A stretch of 64,000 bases of DNA, taken from assembly GCA_032718475.1 (NCBI GenBank), contig JAUCBJ010006511.1, positions 26,005 through 90,004 on the forward strand, read 5' to 3'. This document shows, one piece after another, positions 11,323 to 22,230 of this stretch. This DNA comes from Nemertoderma westbladi. Lineage: Eukaryota > Xenacoelomorpha > Nemertodermatida > Nemertodermatidae. The position numbers and the translations under genes are program-made. Below the pieces are notes generated by a model. It worked only from the letters and a program-made list of their open reading frames with translations, was not told where the DNA came from and made no database searches. Positions within the stretch are counted from its first letter, which is position 1; each line of letters opens with the position of its first letter.

Positions 11323-11511
11323 AGGAGGCACCCAGCCGCAGCCATGTTGTATCACCACTGGCGGTACATAATTAAAATAACATAGTAATATCAATATTGA
11401 TATAGACGATAGAGATATAGAGACATAAAATTGTAGTGAATATAAGTAAGTACTTGTAGTAGAAGTCATATAAGTGTTGTTCAGGAACGGCGCAGAGTTG
11501 AGAGAGAGAGG

Positions 11512-11516
11512 GGGAG
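11512..11516. other. Target-site duplication, left copy (GGGAG)
   Basis: GGGAG immediately precedes the left LTR and is repeated at 25440-25444 immediately after the right LTR. A 5-base duplication is normal for BEL/Pao insertions and confirms the element ends. Confidence 0.85.
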
Positions 11517-12662
11517 TGTTTGCGCTTTTAAGACCTTTGACAGTTTAACCTGCCAAATTGGGATGTCTTTTAGATGATAGATAGTCTTTAGCCTATGACG
11601 AGTATTTGATACACTACATTAGCCGAAGCCAGTCTATGCGCAATCATTCACCCGCTGGATATACCCGGGAGACTGGATTCGGAAGATTAACTTGATTGAG
11701 GTGTAAGCCTACTGTATTATTCGACTGATCGTAATATATGATCTCTGACAAATATTATTCACTTTCGGGAAATATTAACAGTTCCTTTAGGACGTGGCGC
11801 TCTAAATATGTAAACAGAGTTATGACTTAAACTAGACACAACGGAATGGCTATAGATTCACGTATATGGCGCATTCTTTAGGAAATGCTTTGTTATCAGT
11901 TACAATCATACACAATGCTGCACAATCCTGCACACTAATCTGCCGACCTTCACTAATTTTAGTCACATATAAAGAGAGCAACAGACAATTTATGTCGGGC
12001 CTATGAAATAGCATTAGATTCACTTCAAACCACTTAATGTAAGTCGCAATCGTTATATGTATCCGGTCTCTCTAACCTTTAGTATATCAAGAAGATTGGG
12101 GTGTCTGATTATTGATCAGTATTCCGATATAATATTTCATCAACAAATATAATGAATAACCGACAGATTGTTGAGTAAGATATGTATGATATGTTAAGAT
12201 TAGTAAGTTATGGATAGATAACAGATATACGTTCTATAATTAAGCCTACTAATGTTAAGCTAAAGACTGAAACACGGAGGTGCCAAAAGCCGGTGTTCTT
12301 AGGCTCTGGGCAAAAACATATACACTGAATTCATGAGTTTCTGTATCCAACCTCCAACACAGAGTCAAAAAACGCTCTGATTGGTCGACCGAACAAAGAG
12401 AGAACAAAGAACAAAGAAATGTTCGACGTGGCAATATCAGCTGTTAGCCGTCGTCATGGTAGCCACACTGTTTTCAAGAGGATCCGGCTTATTGCGTCAC
12501 AAAATTGCGGATTATGTCCTCTAAAGTACACCTACAGAAGAAATTATCTTTATGTCCTCTAAAACACCAGTACAGTAAGGACACGGCCCTTTTATGCCTA
12601 GTAACTAACTACAGAGTACTTTACGGGGAAAATAACCGGCTAATTACGCAAAAGCCTTTACA
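11517..12662 (-). repeat. 3' LTR of the BEL/Pao element
   Basis: 1146 bases, starting TGTTTGCGCTTT and ending GCCTTTACA on the plus strand. It matches 24288-25439 almost base for base. Differences are two substitutions near 11690-11696, one near 12600, and lack of a 6-base TTGTCC present in the other LTR. Confidence 0.95.
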
Positions 12663-12670
12663 CCGCTCCC
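12663..12670 (-). promoter_or_regulatory. Candidate polypurine tract
   Basis: On the minus strand GGGAGCGG abuts the TGTAAAGG start of the 3' LTR, the expected place for plus-strand priming. It is short and interrupted by one C. Confidence 0.4.
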
Positions 12671-12740
12671 AGAAAATGGGATTTAAGTCTATAAAATATA
12701 ACAAATCACAGTTTCTAAAATATAAAAATACTCTAAACAG

Positions 12741-14477
12741 TTAGTCTTTCTTACGTGGACGGCGTTTACGCAGTTTTTTGAGGCTAGCAAGAGTCCTTTT
12801 CTCTTTGGGGCGAGCCACTTTACTAGGAGGGCTGTAACTCCTGGGTGAAGGGTGCAATACAATTGCATCAGAAGGTTTCGGATTGCGATCGGTGTATCCG
12901 CCGGTCGAAGTACCTGGTTGATCGATATCAACTTCAGTGGAGCGAGGTCTAACGGCCTTTAGGGCGCATCTTAGGACAGCAGCTCCTACGGGTCCTTGAC
13001 GGGTCGTCTGGACAATGGCGGTAGGCGGACCGTGAGTGGTGAGAAACTTCCTTGGTTTAATGGTTCTTTCCAGCTCGCGTTCTCGGGCTCGATATTCGTA
13101 GGGCCGTCGAGATACTTCCTGTAACTCAGGGTGCGAGTTGATAAATAAATCGCCATACTCAGGGTCTTGACGGATGTAATTAATCAAATGGTATGAAGTA
13201 ATATCGTTAGGATTGACGTTCCTGAGATATCTTCGAACAAATTTGGTGGAAATACACTCACCAACACGCTTCATTAGCTCGTAACTCGGTGTGCGTGTTT
13301 TTTGTTCCACAGACGCGAATAAATAAGGATGGAACGCGTAAACTCCCTCGTAAGAGCGTCCAGGGTAGTAGTGATGGCGGGACTCACAATGTAAATCCGC
13401 GTTCGCTTCCCAAGCTCGGATGTAGCGCAGGGTAATCATCTCATCTACGCTCTCTAAATCGCGATTAAAGGGGCAATTATAACTGGCATGTCCTTTAAGT
13501 TGACAGTGGTGGCATTGAGTCATAAATTGGGGGCAGACTGCAAAAATATGAGAGTTATTAAGTCTGCAATACGCACAATATATCTCCATCATCGGTTGTT
13601 CGTGGAAATAGGAGCAGGGTACGTCTGAGTCCATAGGGGTGAAATGGTCTCTCGATGCGCATAATCGACAACGTTTTCGAGAAACATAGTTAGCGTGTCG
13701 ATAATCGTATGCGGTGAGACATTGTGGACCTTGATACCACTCTAAGACATAGTCGTTATCGCTGCTCCGGGGCGCTGTAGGCTGAATCTCTTCAGCTTCT
13801 AAGCATATTGGTTCGTCTTCCAATTGCATAGCTGAGGTAGGTGCGGCTGTCTCCGCAAGCGGACCCACTGTCTGAACTTCCATGACAGAATAACCCGTGG
13901 GTATTCGGGGTCTTTGTATAACAGATGAATGTAAGTTCTGTATACAAACGTCCTGAAAGAGAGCAAATCCCGCGCTGTTTAGCTTCTCCGCAGCTGAGTC
14001 TCTTAGGCTGAGTTTGGTCAGAGCGCGGTCCTTGAACTGACTATCAACGTTACGGAACGGAGTCAGAAAGCGCCTGAAACATTCGAAGCGGATGAATTTA
14101 TTGTGTTCATCTAACTTGGCGAGTTTGGTTCCAAGTATTAAGGGATGGGCGCGTATGGTACGACTGCACACATCGGCTAGCCAACCGGCAAGTGCTGCGT
14201 TTTCAAAGATCGTGTATATAGCTAAGGAGGGACGAAGTGGAACACTCATAAAGCTATACATGGCGCCAGGCGCGGTCAATGGTCCATCAAAGTATAAACG
14301 AGAATAATGATCTCCATATACTTGTTGGTAATTTATAGGATTTCCAACCTTGAAATTCCATCCGTATTCTTGAAAGGCAAGATGTCCGATGGAGGTTCGT
14401 TGTACTTTAGTAATGCCGCTGGGTGTATTGGCATACATAGTGCGGAAGAAACCTCGGCTTTCTGCCCAAGGGAGCAA
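12741..14477 (-). CDS. Accessory zinc-knuckle ORF of the BEL/Pao element, function unknown
   Basis: The open frame spans 578 codons. It begins just after a TGA at 14478-14480, and its first ATG is at 14438, giving 565 residues. The middle carries three cysteine-histidine clusters: CRLCASRDH...C, CAYCRLNNSHIFAVC (CX2CX5HX4C) and CHHCQLKGHASYNC (CX2CX4HX4C, the canonical retroviral knuckle). The C-terminus is highly basic (KKLRKRRPRKKD), like a nuclear-localisation or nucleic-acid-binding tail. No signal peptide or membrane segment is apparent, so it is not an obvious envelope protein despite lying in that position. I do not recognise the N-terminal ~250 residues. An overlapping frame (14333-14551) sits in -1 register upstream, so the start could involve frameshifting or splicing. 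Nucleic-acid binding is inferred from the knuckles only. Confidence 0.7.
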   Translation of the reverse strand: MLPWAESRGFFRTMYANTPSGITKVQRTSIGHLAFQEYGWNFKVGNPINYQQVYGDHYSRLYFDGPLTAPGAMYSFMSVPLRPSLAIYTIFENAALAGWLADVCSRTIRAHPLILGTKLAKLDEHNKFIRFECFRRFLTPFRNVDSQFKDRALTKLSLRDSAAEKLNSAGFALFQDVCIQNLHSSVIQRPRIPTGYSVMEVQTVGPLAETAAPTSAMQLEDEPICLEAEEIQPTAPRSSDNDYVLEWYQGPQCLTAYDYRHANYVSRKRCRLCASRDHFTPMDSDVPCSYFHEQPMMEIYCAYCRLNNSHIFAVCPQFMTQCHHCQLKGHASYNCPFNRDLESVDEMITLRYIRAWEANADLHCESRHHYYPGRSYEGVYAFHPYLFASVEQKTRTPSYELMKRVGECISTKFVRRYLRNVNPNDITSYHLINYIRQDPEYGDLFINSHPELQEVSRRPYEYRARERELERTIKPRKFLTTHGPPTAIVQTTRQGPVGAAVLRCALKAVRPRSTEVDIDQPGTSTGGYTDRNPKPSDAIVLHPSPRSYSPPSKVARPKEKRTLASLKKLRKRRPRKKD

Positions 14478-14551
14478 TCAGCTGAGTATCGACGAAAGGA
14501 TATGGAATGTTCTCCATGTTCCTGTTGTATGACTAATATGTTTTCCGCCAT
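14333..14551 (-). CDS. Small overlapping ORF upstream of the zinc-knuckle ORF
   Basis: A 72-codon frame from the ATG at 14551 (starts MAENILVIQQEHGEH) ends inside the first part of the zinc-knuckle ORF, in -1 register relative to it. Continuous ribosome shifting could join the two, but I see no clear slippery heptamer in the overlap. It may be the true N-terminus, a spliced exon or chance. Low confidence. Confidence 0.25.
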   Translation of the reverse strand: MAENILVIQQEHGEHSISFRRYSADCSLGQKAEVSSALCMPIHPAALLKYNEPPSDILPFKNTDGISRLEIL

Positions 14552-15394
14552 GGATGATCGAGAGCAGAGGAAAACTATTTCGCATTCTGAAATATTCAGA
14601 AATACGATCTCAGTAGGAGGATTGTAACATTCGAGGACTATCTCCAACTGAATTTATCCCCAGTGCGATGAGGTAAACACCAGTTCAAGGATATGTTTGT
14701 CTCAGTTGTTCTACATAAGATTTATATCCCCAATCATTGAGGGAGGTGAACAACCAGATTTATGACACATAAGGGTACCAGTTGTTCACAAACTATCCGC
14801 GTGTCCTTTCAGTCCTTGTATCACGGTTGTGGACTTAAGGAAATTATTGATGGTTGATTTTCTAATCAACAACGAGAGGATGGAAGTTGATATCATAAAT
14901 ATCAACAGAATGTGACATGGACAAGAGGTGCGGACACCAATATGAGCATCCAGATTAACAGTAAGGGATGGGAGGTTTAGTAAGAGGCGGTATGATCAAT
15001 ACCACGATACGGCAATGATTGGTCGATCGTCTCCCAAAGCTCCGAGCGCGTTGGGAAGAGAAGGTGGGACGAAGGATGTTGTATTTTCAATAGCGATGTA
15101 TAGAGGGATAAAGGGAGTAAAGAGGAGGGAGGATATATGGTAGTATCCATAAGATACCACAATGGACATGTTTCCGTCACATCATCATTCATTCTTGCCC
15201 TTTAATTGTGACACTGATCACAATGATTACAGGAAAACGATGAAGGAAGAGAAAATTACAGCCTCCCGAAGGAGACCGCCCGCGAGCACCCGTGCCCCGG
15301 GGAAAACTATTCACATCATGGACCCTGGACATTAACCCATGTCTCTTCTCCAGTGGTTCTCCTCTATTTGTCTTTACAAGCTTTCTTCCACGTT

Positions 15395-15772
15395 CTATCT
15401 TTCGAGTTGTTTTCGAATAGAATTCTCGTGTTCTATTCTCGGTTTATCGTTCCGACTCCGCTGGGTATGATATTTAAATAAAACCATTTCCCTTTCGGTA
15501 TCCACATCGTCCGTGTCGTGCAAATCGATAGGATGGCCGGTAGTTAAGAAGTCCATATACGTACCATTACGATGCGTGTAACGAGCGGTGAACTTTCTAT
15601 AATCCAATTCACGCGTAAGTTGCTCCGGGGACATTGGCGGTTCGATATAACGACCATCATCCTCCGTAGTAGTTGGACCAGCGTCGCCGCGTATCAAGCT
15701 ATCGACAAACGCTTGTAAAGGTAGAGTATATCGCTCCCTGATACCAAGATCATCTTCTATCAACTCAGTCAT
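15395..15772 (-). CDS. Small ORF within the BEL/Pao element, unknown
   Basis: 125 codons from the ATG at 15772. The product is hydrophilic, with an acidic centre (HDTDDVDTERE) and a basic C-terminus ending RKQLER. No domain is recognised and there are no cysteine clusters or membrane segments. It lies between gag-protease and the zinc-knuckle ORF, on the same strand, in a region otherwise poor in reading frames. It could be an independent accessory protein, an exon joined to the downstream ORF, or chance. Confidence 0.4.
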   Translation of the reverse strand: MTELIEDDLGIRERYTLPLQAFVDSLIRGDAGPTTTEDDGRYIEPPMSPEQLTRELDYRKFTARYTHRNGTYMDFLTTGHPIDLHDTDDVDTEREMVLFKYHTQRSRNDKPRIEHENSIRKQLER

Positions 15773-17405
15773 ATCTGCTATGAGTTTATCAATATTATAA
15801 TGAGTTTATATATTAGGCTAGCGGGCGTCGCTGCCTACCCCTCTTTTGCCCCCGGACAGTGTAAGATCCTCAGCGCCGATGTACCGTCGTCGCTGTGCTT
15901 TCGCCAACGATGTAGCTACACAACGACAACGATAACCGGCACAAGTCACTCCACTGTCCGTCCCAAAGGCTTAGATGTACTTCAGGTTCTTTCTGGAGAG
16001 TTAGGGCTACTTTCACAATTGCGACTCGCTACTGTAAACACACCTTAGTAGTAACATTCACCTACAAATGCACAAATTTAACACAACTGCCATAAACTAC
16101 ACACATTCGGGCCATTTGTCCGTTAGTCAGTACCTTCCAGAATGTCACTGTATTTATTATGTATCCTTGGATACTAGCAGTGCGCTATTTATTCACTATG
16201 CTATTCAATGGAGCAAGCCTTCTATTGTTCTTTTAACTCACCTCTAATTCTAGCGTGGTTGTTGCCATGGTGACATTATGGAAAGCTAGCGGTAGAATTA
16301 GGGTAATTCTCATGCATACAGATCTGGGATGCTATTTAATAGTAATTCTTTAATGGTCAATATCCCCTTTATACATGATTCTATGAATTTTATCGGCTAT
16401 TGACTATACATTGGAGATTCTCGCACATAAATACACTTAATAGAGTGAATCTCCGCTCCCATGATCTATTAATTAATGGAATTTTGGGAATGTTATGAAT
16501 TGTATAAAATGACAATTTATCAAATTCATTGAAATATATGAATTTAAATTTATTCCCGTAAATTTTATTATTTAATGTTAAATAGACGTAATTTTATTCC
16601 AGAGCATATCTGGGGACTGGGATCCTAGATTCTAGGAATTTTGTCCTTTTAAGAGTATCGGTAAGTGCTACGATACCTTAATCGACTAGAATTTTAAAGG
16701 ATCTAAAATTTGACAGATTTTGTAAATATTAATAATTAATATTTAGGATGGGCACCAGTTTATTCCAGAACTTGTCTGGGGACGTTAACCACTGATTCTA
16801 GAATTTTGTCTTTCAAGTATATCGGTGGGTGCCACGATATCTTAATCGACTAGAATTGCAGATGGTCAAAGGGTTTAACAGATTTATTTTTGCGTTTTAC
16901 GCTACTGTTAAAGGGACATCACGCTACTATATGTATTATTTAATATATGGTATGAGAGCAATATCGCACGAAGCAATGTCAGTGTGAAGAGGCAAGTCGT
17001 TTCCAAGGTCTACCCAGAGCTTGGTTTAGCCGAGACACGAGGATCTGAACTTTGCATTCCTAATACTCTGCCTACCAATAATACTTGAATATAGCAGTGG
17101 CTTTATTGTACTTTAATAAGTACGGACATTTCATCTTATTGTAGTTACGTATTCGTAATGTAATACGGGCAGCAAGGAAAGAGAAAAAGAATTGTTTCTC
17201 ACCGTCGCACTAAATATATAATATAAGTAATTACGTAATAAACGCGAATATATTGCACTAATCTACTAAATAATCGCTAAAATAACATGCTACTAAATAA
17301 AATTAAATAAAACGATTATAATAAAATTACATAATAATACATACATAATATAAAATAATAAAATAAATATAAAATAATATAGTCACACACCCACTCCGTA
17401 TGTTG
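15773..17405. other. Noncoding interior of the BEL/Pao element
   Basis: This is where pol (RT, RNase H, integrase) would normally lie, but neither strand has a pol-like frame. A diverged direct duplication is present: 16595-16695 and 16757-16860 share TTATTCCAGA, TCTGGGGAC, GATTCTAG, GAATTTTGTC and CTTAATCGACTAGAATT in order. Confidence 0.7.
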
Positions 17406-20400
17406 TTACGTTATGGAGTCCCTAGATATTTGTTGGATTAGGGAGGTGGTCGTGGGAAGAGTATCTTGCCTTCCATAGTTTCCGGACAGTTTTCGGTCTC
17501 TTTCCAGTAAACATAAACGACCAGGTGGGCGATTGAGTGGTTGTGTTACTTTCTCCGCTCCCTTGGCCTGTCTAATCTTCACCGGGGTAAGATGAGGAGG
17601 CCATTCATCTTCTTTACTTAGGAAGTCGGGTCCACCTAACCGGTCTGGAGTATCTGTAAGTTCTTGAGGAGTTGCTCCTCTGGAAGCGATGTCGGCTAGA
17701 TTGATCGTCTCGGGGCAATGTCTCCATTGATCTACATTGGAGTTGATGTCGTCATTATCTGAGGAGTGTGGTGTTCCCTCAGTTGGGTCGTCAACTTCAC
17801 TGCTCTCCACTTCCCGTTCACTTAATTGATATACCTGTTCTTTTGGTAATCTTTCCATAAGAGTTCTACGAGAAGGGCCAGTAAAGTACCAACCTAATCT
17901 AGTTCTTCCCGCATAGACTTGTAGTGGTTGCGGTTGAGCAGGCCGTTTCTCCAATGTCTCGAGCGCTTCATGCGCATTTTGACCGATGAGTATTTGGACT
18001 CCAGGGTAATCGGTGTTGAATCTAGGTATTTCAAGCTGCTGGGTGAAATCGTCCTCATCCCAGTTATAAGGTTCCACTTGGCTGGTCGCGAAGTTCTTTA
18101 TCGCTACCATTTTTACTGACCTTATGCTGTGTTCTCCTAGTTCATCCTGGGGGGTGGACAACGCGCCTACATAATAATCCGCTATTACGGTAGATTTCCA
18201 AACCTGCATAATTCCTGACATGTTTAGCTTAGTTCGGAACTTGGGTTGTCCAGCAAAGATGTCTTCGGCTAGTTCTTTGTCGATGAATGTTCCTGTGCTA
18301 CCGGAGTCAAGGAGGGCGTTCACTATATAACTCCTTGTAGGTCCGTGGACCCTTAACTGTACTACAGGAAATTCTCGGATTCCTACATTGGAAGTTGGTG
18401 CTTTCCAAGATGGTTGTCGGTCAGAAGGAGTTAGGGGGAGCTCGCTGTCGGTGTCCTTTTCATACGTAAGTGCTCGATACACTGCGGTATTTGTCAGGTA
18501 ACAGGATTCGTTTTCGTCGGAGAATTCGTCCGTATAGAATCCTTCCATCTCAGAATATTGGTCAGTGTCGTTCACATCACTGAATTGGACATGTAGTTCA
18601 GACTCACTTACCTGACTCGGGCTGTTTCGTTCGAATTCCGTGTGCAACAGTATATGATGTTTTGCGCCGCACTTTGCACACCTTGCGTCGGAGTAACAGG
18701 TTCGCCGTTGGTGTCCTCGTCTGAGGCAATTATAACACAACCGCTTATCCCACATGACTTCACGTCTATCCTTTAATGATTTCTTTAGGAATTTATCACA
18801 CATATTCAAATGGTGGGGCCCGTCGCACAGCACACATTTTGGTTTGATGTTACTTACCTTACTTTGAGTAACGTTGTGCACACTCGTTCTTTCTTCGGGC
18901 TTTCTTACTTGAATTCTCTTAGGAGAAGTAGGAGGAGTTTTTCTTACCTGTTCTCTCCTGTCATTGGTTCGAGACTTGAATTTACTTACGTCCTTAGTCG
19001 CTTTGTGGTCATAGTAAGATCTTTCAGTGTCTTTCCCGCTGTCTTCCTCTTGAGAAGCCTGGCTTTCGCCGCCGTCGGTATAACACACTGGTTTTACCCT
19101 TCTCCTAGAAACGGGTTTCTCACTTACCTTGTTTTCCAGTGTCTTCTCTCTGGACTGCCTTAGGAGCTGTAATTTCACTTCTCCATCTAAGAATGACATG
19201 AGATCAGCCATGGTAGGGTCTCGTCGTTGTTGTTCCATCATATATAACACTTTCTTGTCCCAGCGTGTACCTACTCCACCCTTGGGCAAAGTAGATGCTA
19301 AGGCTCCTACAACCATAGAATTCTGGTATTCATGAGACTTACCTAGCCAATCTAATTGTCTACAGATCTCCTGAATCTCATCGGAAAACTCTATAATCCC
19401 GCTGCTAAGAAACTTTCGGGGCGCCATTAATTTTGCATACAAATACCCAGCTATGTTATTCCTATTACCATACCTGATGTTTAGTGTATCCCAAACTTGT
19501 CTTAATCCGTCTGGATGTCCAATAAACTTTAACGCCATTAACTTGGGAGATCCTTCCAAGCACTCGATGAGGAATCTAAGTTTCTCTCCATTAGATAGTA
19601 CAGAGTTCTGTATGTTATCTTTGTAATATTCATTAAAAGGTAACCATTTCATCTCATCTCCATTGAACTTGACGATCTCTCCCACCTTTACCGCTTGCCG
19701 GGCTTCGGTTCTAGCCATTTGACGCGTAAAACTTTCTTGGGCCATCGAGTTATTTAATATCGAGGTTTCGGTATATAAATTTCTCGGATTATGATCAGGT
19801 CTATAGAGAATATCATTATCAACATGTCTATAATTACCCTTAATAGGGTTCACTATAGGAGTTTCTACTTCGCTAGCAGTATATATGCGTGTAGGCAACA
19901 CACCTTGCGCATGAGATACTTCAGACCTAACAGGTTGACACATTGTTACCGGGGGTGGTGGTATACCCCTTTGTAAATTTACTAATTTATCGCGTTCTAG
20001 CGCGATACTTTGCTGCACTTCTTGCAACTCTAACCTACTTTCCTTTACGGTTCCCTTTAACTGTTGAACAGTCCCTTCTAACTCTCGGACCTGTTGGGAG
20101 GAGCGCACACGATTCTCCTCCATCTTTCCGAGGAGAATATCCATCCCCCGCCGTCTCTCGTCTACCCAATCAACCGCCGAAGCAGGATCCGCCAACGTCG
20201 TAGCGGGCAGACGAGGGACTACGGGCGATATATCCTTTATATTTCGCTCGGAGTCCAGGACCGACACTGTTTCAGGGGCTGTTCCTCTAGGCACAGATAA
20301 TTTGGTGCTGTGTAAAGGGAATTTAAAGGTAGGTTCTGGGAGTACAGGTGTCTCTATCACCGAAGGGGTGATTTCAAGAACAGGCCTAATTATTTCAGGC

Positions 20401-22094
20401 TCATCTACTATAGTAGGGAGTCTTTCTATTTTAATTATTTGGTCTGTGGGTTCTGTACTACCTAAATTTGTGTTATTTAGTTGCCTTCTAACAGCTGGAG
20501 GCAAATCAGGCAATTTCTGACGGTGGGACATTCTTTTACGTCTGCTTAGGCGAGATCGATTTCCTCCGCCTTTATGATCTGTGGTATCGCCTTCCTCAGA
20601 TGATGTATAACCTTGCCTCTTGGGAGTAGATCGATTCATCATCTGCATATTACTAGCTGTTAACTGTTTATTAAAGTCGTCTTGCCTCTCTTGAAGATTT
20701 TCCAACTCTAGTTGGGCAGTCTCCTCAGACGCCTTTCGTTCTACTTCTGCCACTGCAGCTGCCATAGCCGCTTTTCTTTCTGCTTCTGCCACTGCAGCTG
20801 CCAAGGCCGCTTTTCTTTCTGCCTCTGCCACTGTAGCTGCCAAGGCCGCTTTTCTTTCGGCCTCTGCCACTGCTGCCTTTCTTTCTGCTTCTGCCACTGC
20901 TGCTGCCGCTGCTGCTATCTTTCTGTCTTCTATACGTTTTTTCTTTACTTGTTCTTCTTGAACCTTAGTGAGGCGGATGTTTTCATCAAATTTGGCTTGG
21001 TTCGCAGCTCTCATATCCACATCGATGGCGTCCAACACACGCTGGGCTCCTTCACTATTAGGGCTAAGTCCCTCTAGCCTTCTCCTCAGCTCTTCATCAC
21101 CTACAAAACGTTGATAGTCCGACAGATAGATATCAATAGCATCCCTCTTATGCGGTTTCTCTGCCGTCGCTTCACTCTCCACTTGGGAAAATGTAGCGTC
21201 TGTTGATTCTCCATGGGTTGAACGCTCATCTAGCTGGGCTTTCCACTGAGCCGTTCCTTGAACCTGGAGACTCACCCTTTGAAACCAAGTCTTTACAGCA
21301 ACTTGCAACGACGTGTCTTGTCTTCTTTTAGAAGCCTCCTCAAAGGCTGATAAGATTAGCCTGATTCGTAGAATTCTTTCTCTAACTTGATAAAGCAGTT
21401 GTCCCTGCTCTTGAGGTCCTTGGGGTTGTTGAAACAGTTGTTTTTCTACTCGCTCCATAGAGCTTACGAATCCCTGTACGTATCCGGCTGTGGACCTCTT
21501 CCACACAGCTGGATCGACGGTTTCCTTGGTTACTCCCATCCTGTGTATATCTTCCCAGGCAGCTTCTGATAAATCAAACGGGAGTCCGGGTCCGGGGAAG
21601 TTCCATTGCGACTCGACAATAGACTTCAGTTCTTCCCTGGTATATCCCGCATAACTATCTTTAGTCGATCGCTTACTTCTCGCCCAATCGATCTGGTGTT
21701 CTTCCACCGCAATCAATAACCTAGTGAGTACGGCTGCAGGAAGGATGAGAAGGGGATCCGAATAAACCGCATCCGTCATCTTTGCTCCGCTCTCGGGTGT
21801 CAGCTCTACAGTATCCTCACTACTGGAGCTGTCGGGCCGTTGAGAAATAAGTTCTTGGCTCGCGGGTTGTTGTTGTTCCGCTGCTTCTTGGTCCCGCTTG
21901 ACCTGAGCTCGAGTGCCTATGATAGACCTACGGTGTTGGACTAGCCTAGGGTCTGATATTACTACAGAAGGGATGACCTTCCTCACAGTGGGAGGTGAAC
22001 TGAACTTAGGTCTAGACGGTTCTACACCCCTATCTGAGTCGCAGATAGTTACATCTAATAAACTGTCTGACAGGTTCTGCTTAGTATCAGACAT
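17406..22094 (-). CDS. BEL/Pao gag-protease polyprotein with RT deleted in frame
   Basis: 1562 codons from the ATG at 22094. An unusually long N-terminus (about 1-800) contains a coiled-coil region with AEAERKAA-type repeats (about 385-460). Residues ~805-965 match the BEL/Pao gag domain (Pfam DUF1759-like; KFNGDEMKWLPF, LIECLEGSPKLMAL). Zinc knuckles follow, including CYNCLRRGHQRRTC and CAKCGAKHH (about 1110-1140). An aspartic protease with LLDSGSTGTFID lies near 1260. After residue ~1450 the chain passes directly to QWRHCPETINLADIASRG, the C-terminal edge of BEL/Pao RNase H, and ends about 80 residues later. The ~1000 residues of RT and RNase H expected between are missing, yet the frame is kept. 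Integrase is absent. Gag assembly and self-cleavage are plausible; reverse transcription is not. Confidence 0.88.
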   Translation of the reverse strand: MSDTKQNLSDSLLDVTICDSDRGVEPSRPKFSSPPTVRKVIPSVVISDPRLVQHRRSIIGTRAQVKRDQEAAEQQQPASQELISQRPDSSSSEDTVELTPESGAKMTDAVYSDPLLILPAAVLTRLLIAVEEHQIDWARSKRSTKDSYAGYTREELKSIVESQWNFPGPGLPFDLSEAAWEDIHRMGVTKETVDPAVWKRSTAGYVQGFVSSMERVEKQLFQQPQGPQEQGQLLYQVRERILRIRLILSAFEEASKRRQDTSLQVAVKTWFQRVSLQVQGTAQWKAQLDERSTHGESTDATFSQVESEATAEKPHKRDAIDIYLSDYQRFVGDEELRRRLEGLSPNSEGAQRVLDAIDVDMRAANQAKFDENIRLTKVQEEQVKKKRIEDRKIAAAAAAVAEAERKAAVAEAERKAALAATVAEAERKAALAAAVAEAERKAAMAAAVAEVERKASEETAQLELENLQERQDDFNKQLTASNMQMMNRSTPKRQGYTSSEEGDTTDHKGGGNRSRLSRRKRMSHRQKLPDLPPAVRRQLNNTNLGSTEPTDQIIKIERLPTIVDEPEIIRPVLEITPSVIETPVLPEPTFKFPLHSTKLSVPRGTAPETVSVLDSERNIKDISPVVPRLPATTLADPASAVDWVDERRRGMDILLGKMEENRVRSSQQVRELEGTVQQLKGTVKESRLELQEVQQSIALERDKLVNLQRGIPPPPVTMCQPVRSEVSHAQGVLPTRIYTASEVETPIVNPIKGNYRHVDNDILYRPDHNPRNLYTETSILNNSMAQESFTRQMARTEARQAVKVGEIVKFNGDEMKWLPFNEYYKDNIQNSVLSNGEKLRFLIECLEGSPKLMALKFIGHPDGLRQVWDTLNIRYGNRNNIAGYLYAKLMAPRKFLSSGIIEFSDEIQEICRQLDWLGKSHEYQNSMVVGALASTLPKGGVGTRWDKKVLYMMEQQRRDPTMADLMSFLDGEVKLQLLRQSREKTLENKVSEKPVSRRRVKPVCYTDGGESQASQEEDSGKDTERSYYDHKATKDVSKFKSRTNDRREQVRKTPPTSPKRIQVRKPEERTSVHNVTQSKVSNIKPKCVLCDGPHHLNMCDKFLKKSLKDRREVMWDKRLCYNCLRRGHQRRTCYSDARCAKCGAKHHILLHTEFERNSPSQVSESELHVQFSDVNDTDQYSEMEGFYTDEFSDENESCYLTNTAVYRALTYEKDTDSELPLTPSDRQPSWKAPTSNVGIREFPVVQLRVHGPTRSYIVNALLDSGSTGTFIDKELAEDIFAGQPKFRTKLNMSGIMQVWKSTVIADYYVGALSTPQDELGEHSIRSVKMVAIKNFATSQVEPYNWDEDDFTQQLEIPRFNTDYPGVQILIGQNAHEALETLEKRPAQPQPLQVYAGRTRLGWYFTGPSRRTLMERLPKEQVYQLSEREVESSEVDDPTEGTPHSSDNDDINSNVDQWRHCPETINLADIASRGATPQELTDTPDRLGGPDFLSKEDEWPPHLTPVKIRQAKGAEKVTQPLNRPPGRLCLLERDRKLSGNYGRQDTLPTTTSLIQQISRDSIT

Positions 22095-22230
22095 GTTTGT
22101 TTGTACAGTTGAATGCCTACTGCTATATTACAGTCTAAGCAAGTCTAGTAATTCAGTATTAACTGCTAGCCTAGTAATTAATTACCGATACTGCTACCCA
22201 GTGTAGCGTGATATATATATAATATAATAT

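Noticed and set aside
12741-14477. Zinc-knuckle ORF as an envelope glycoprotein
   Set aside because: No signal peptide, fusion peptide or membrane anchor can be seen; the cysteine pattern is that of CCHC knuckles.
18810-19163. Plus-strand ORFs opposite the gag-protease gene
   Set aside because: They are shadows of a minus-strand gene with clear gag, zinc-knuckle and protease motifs.
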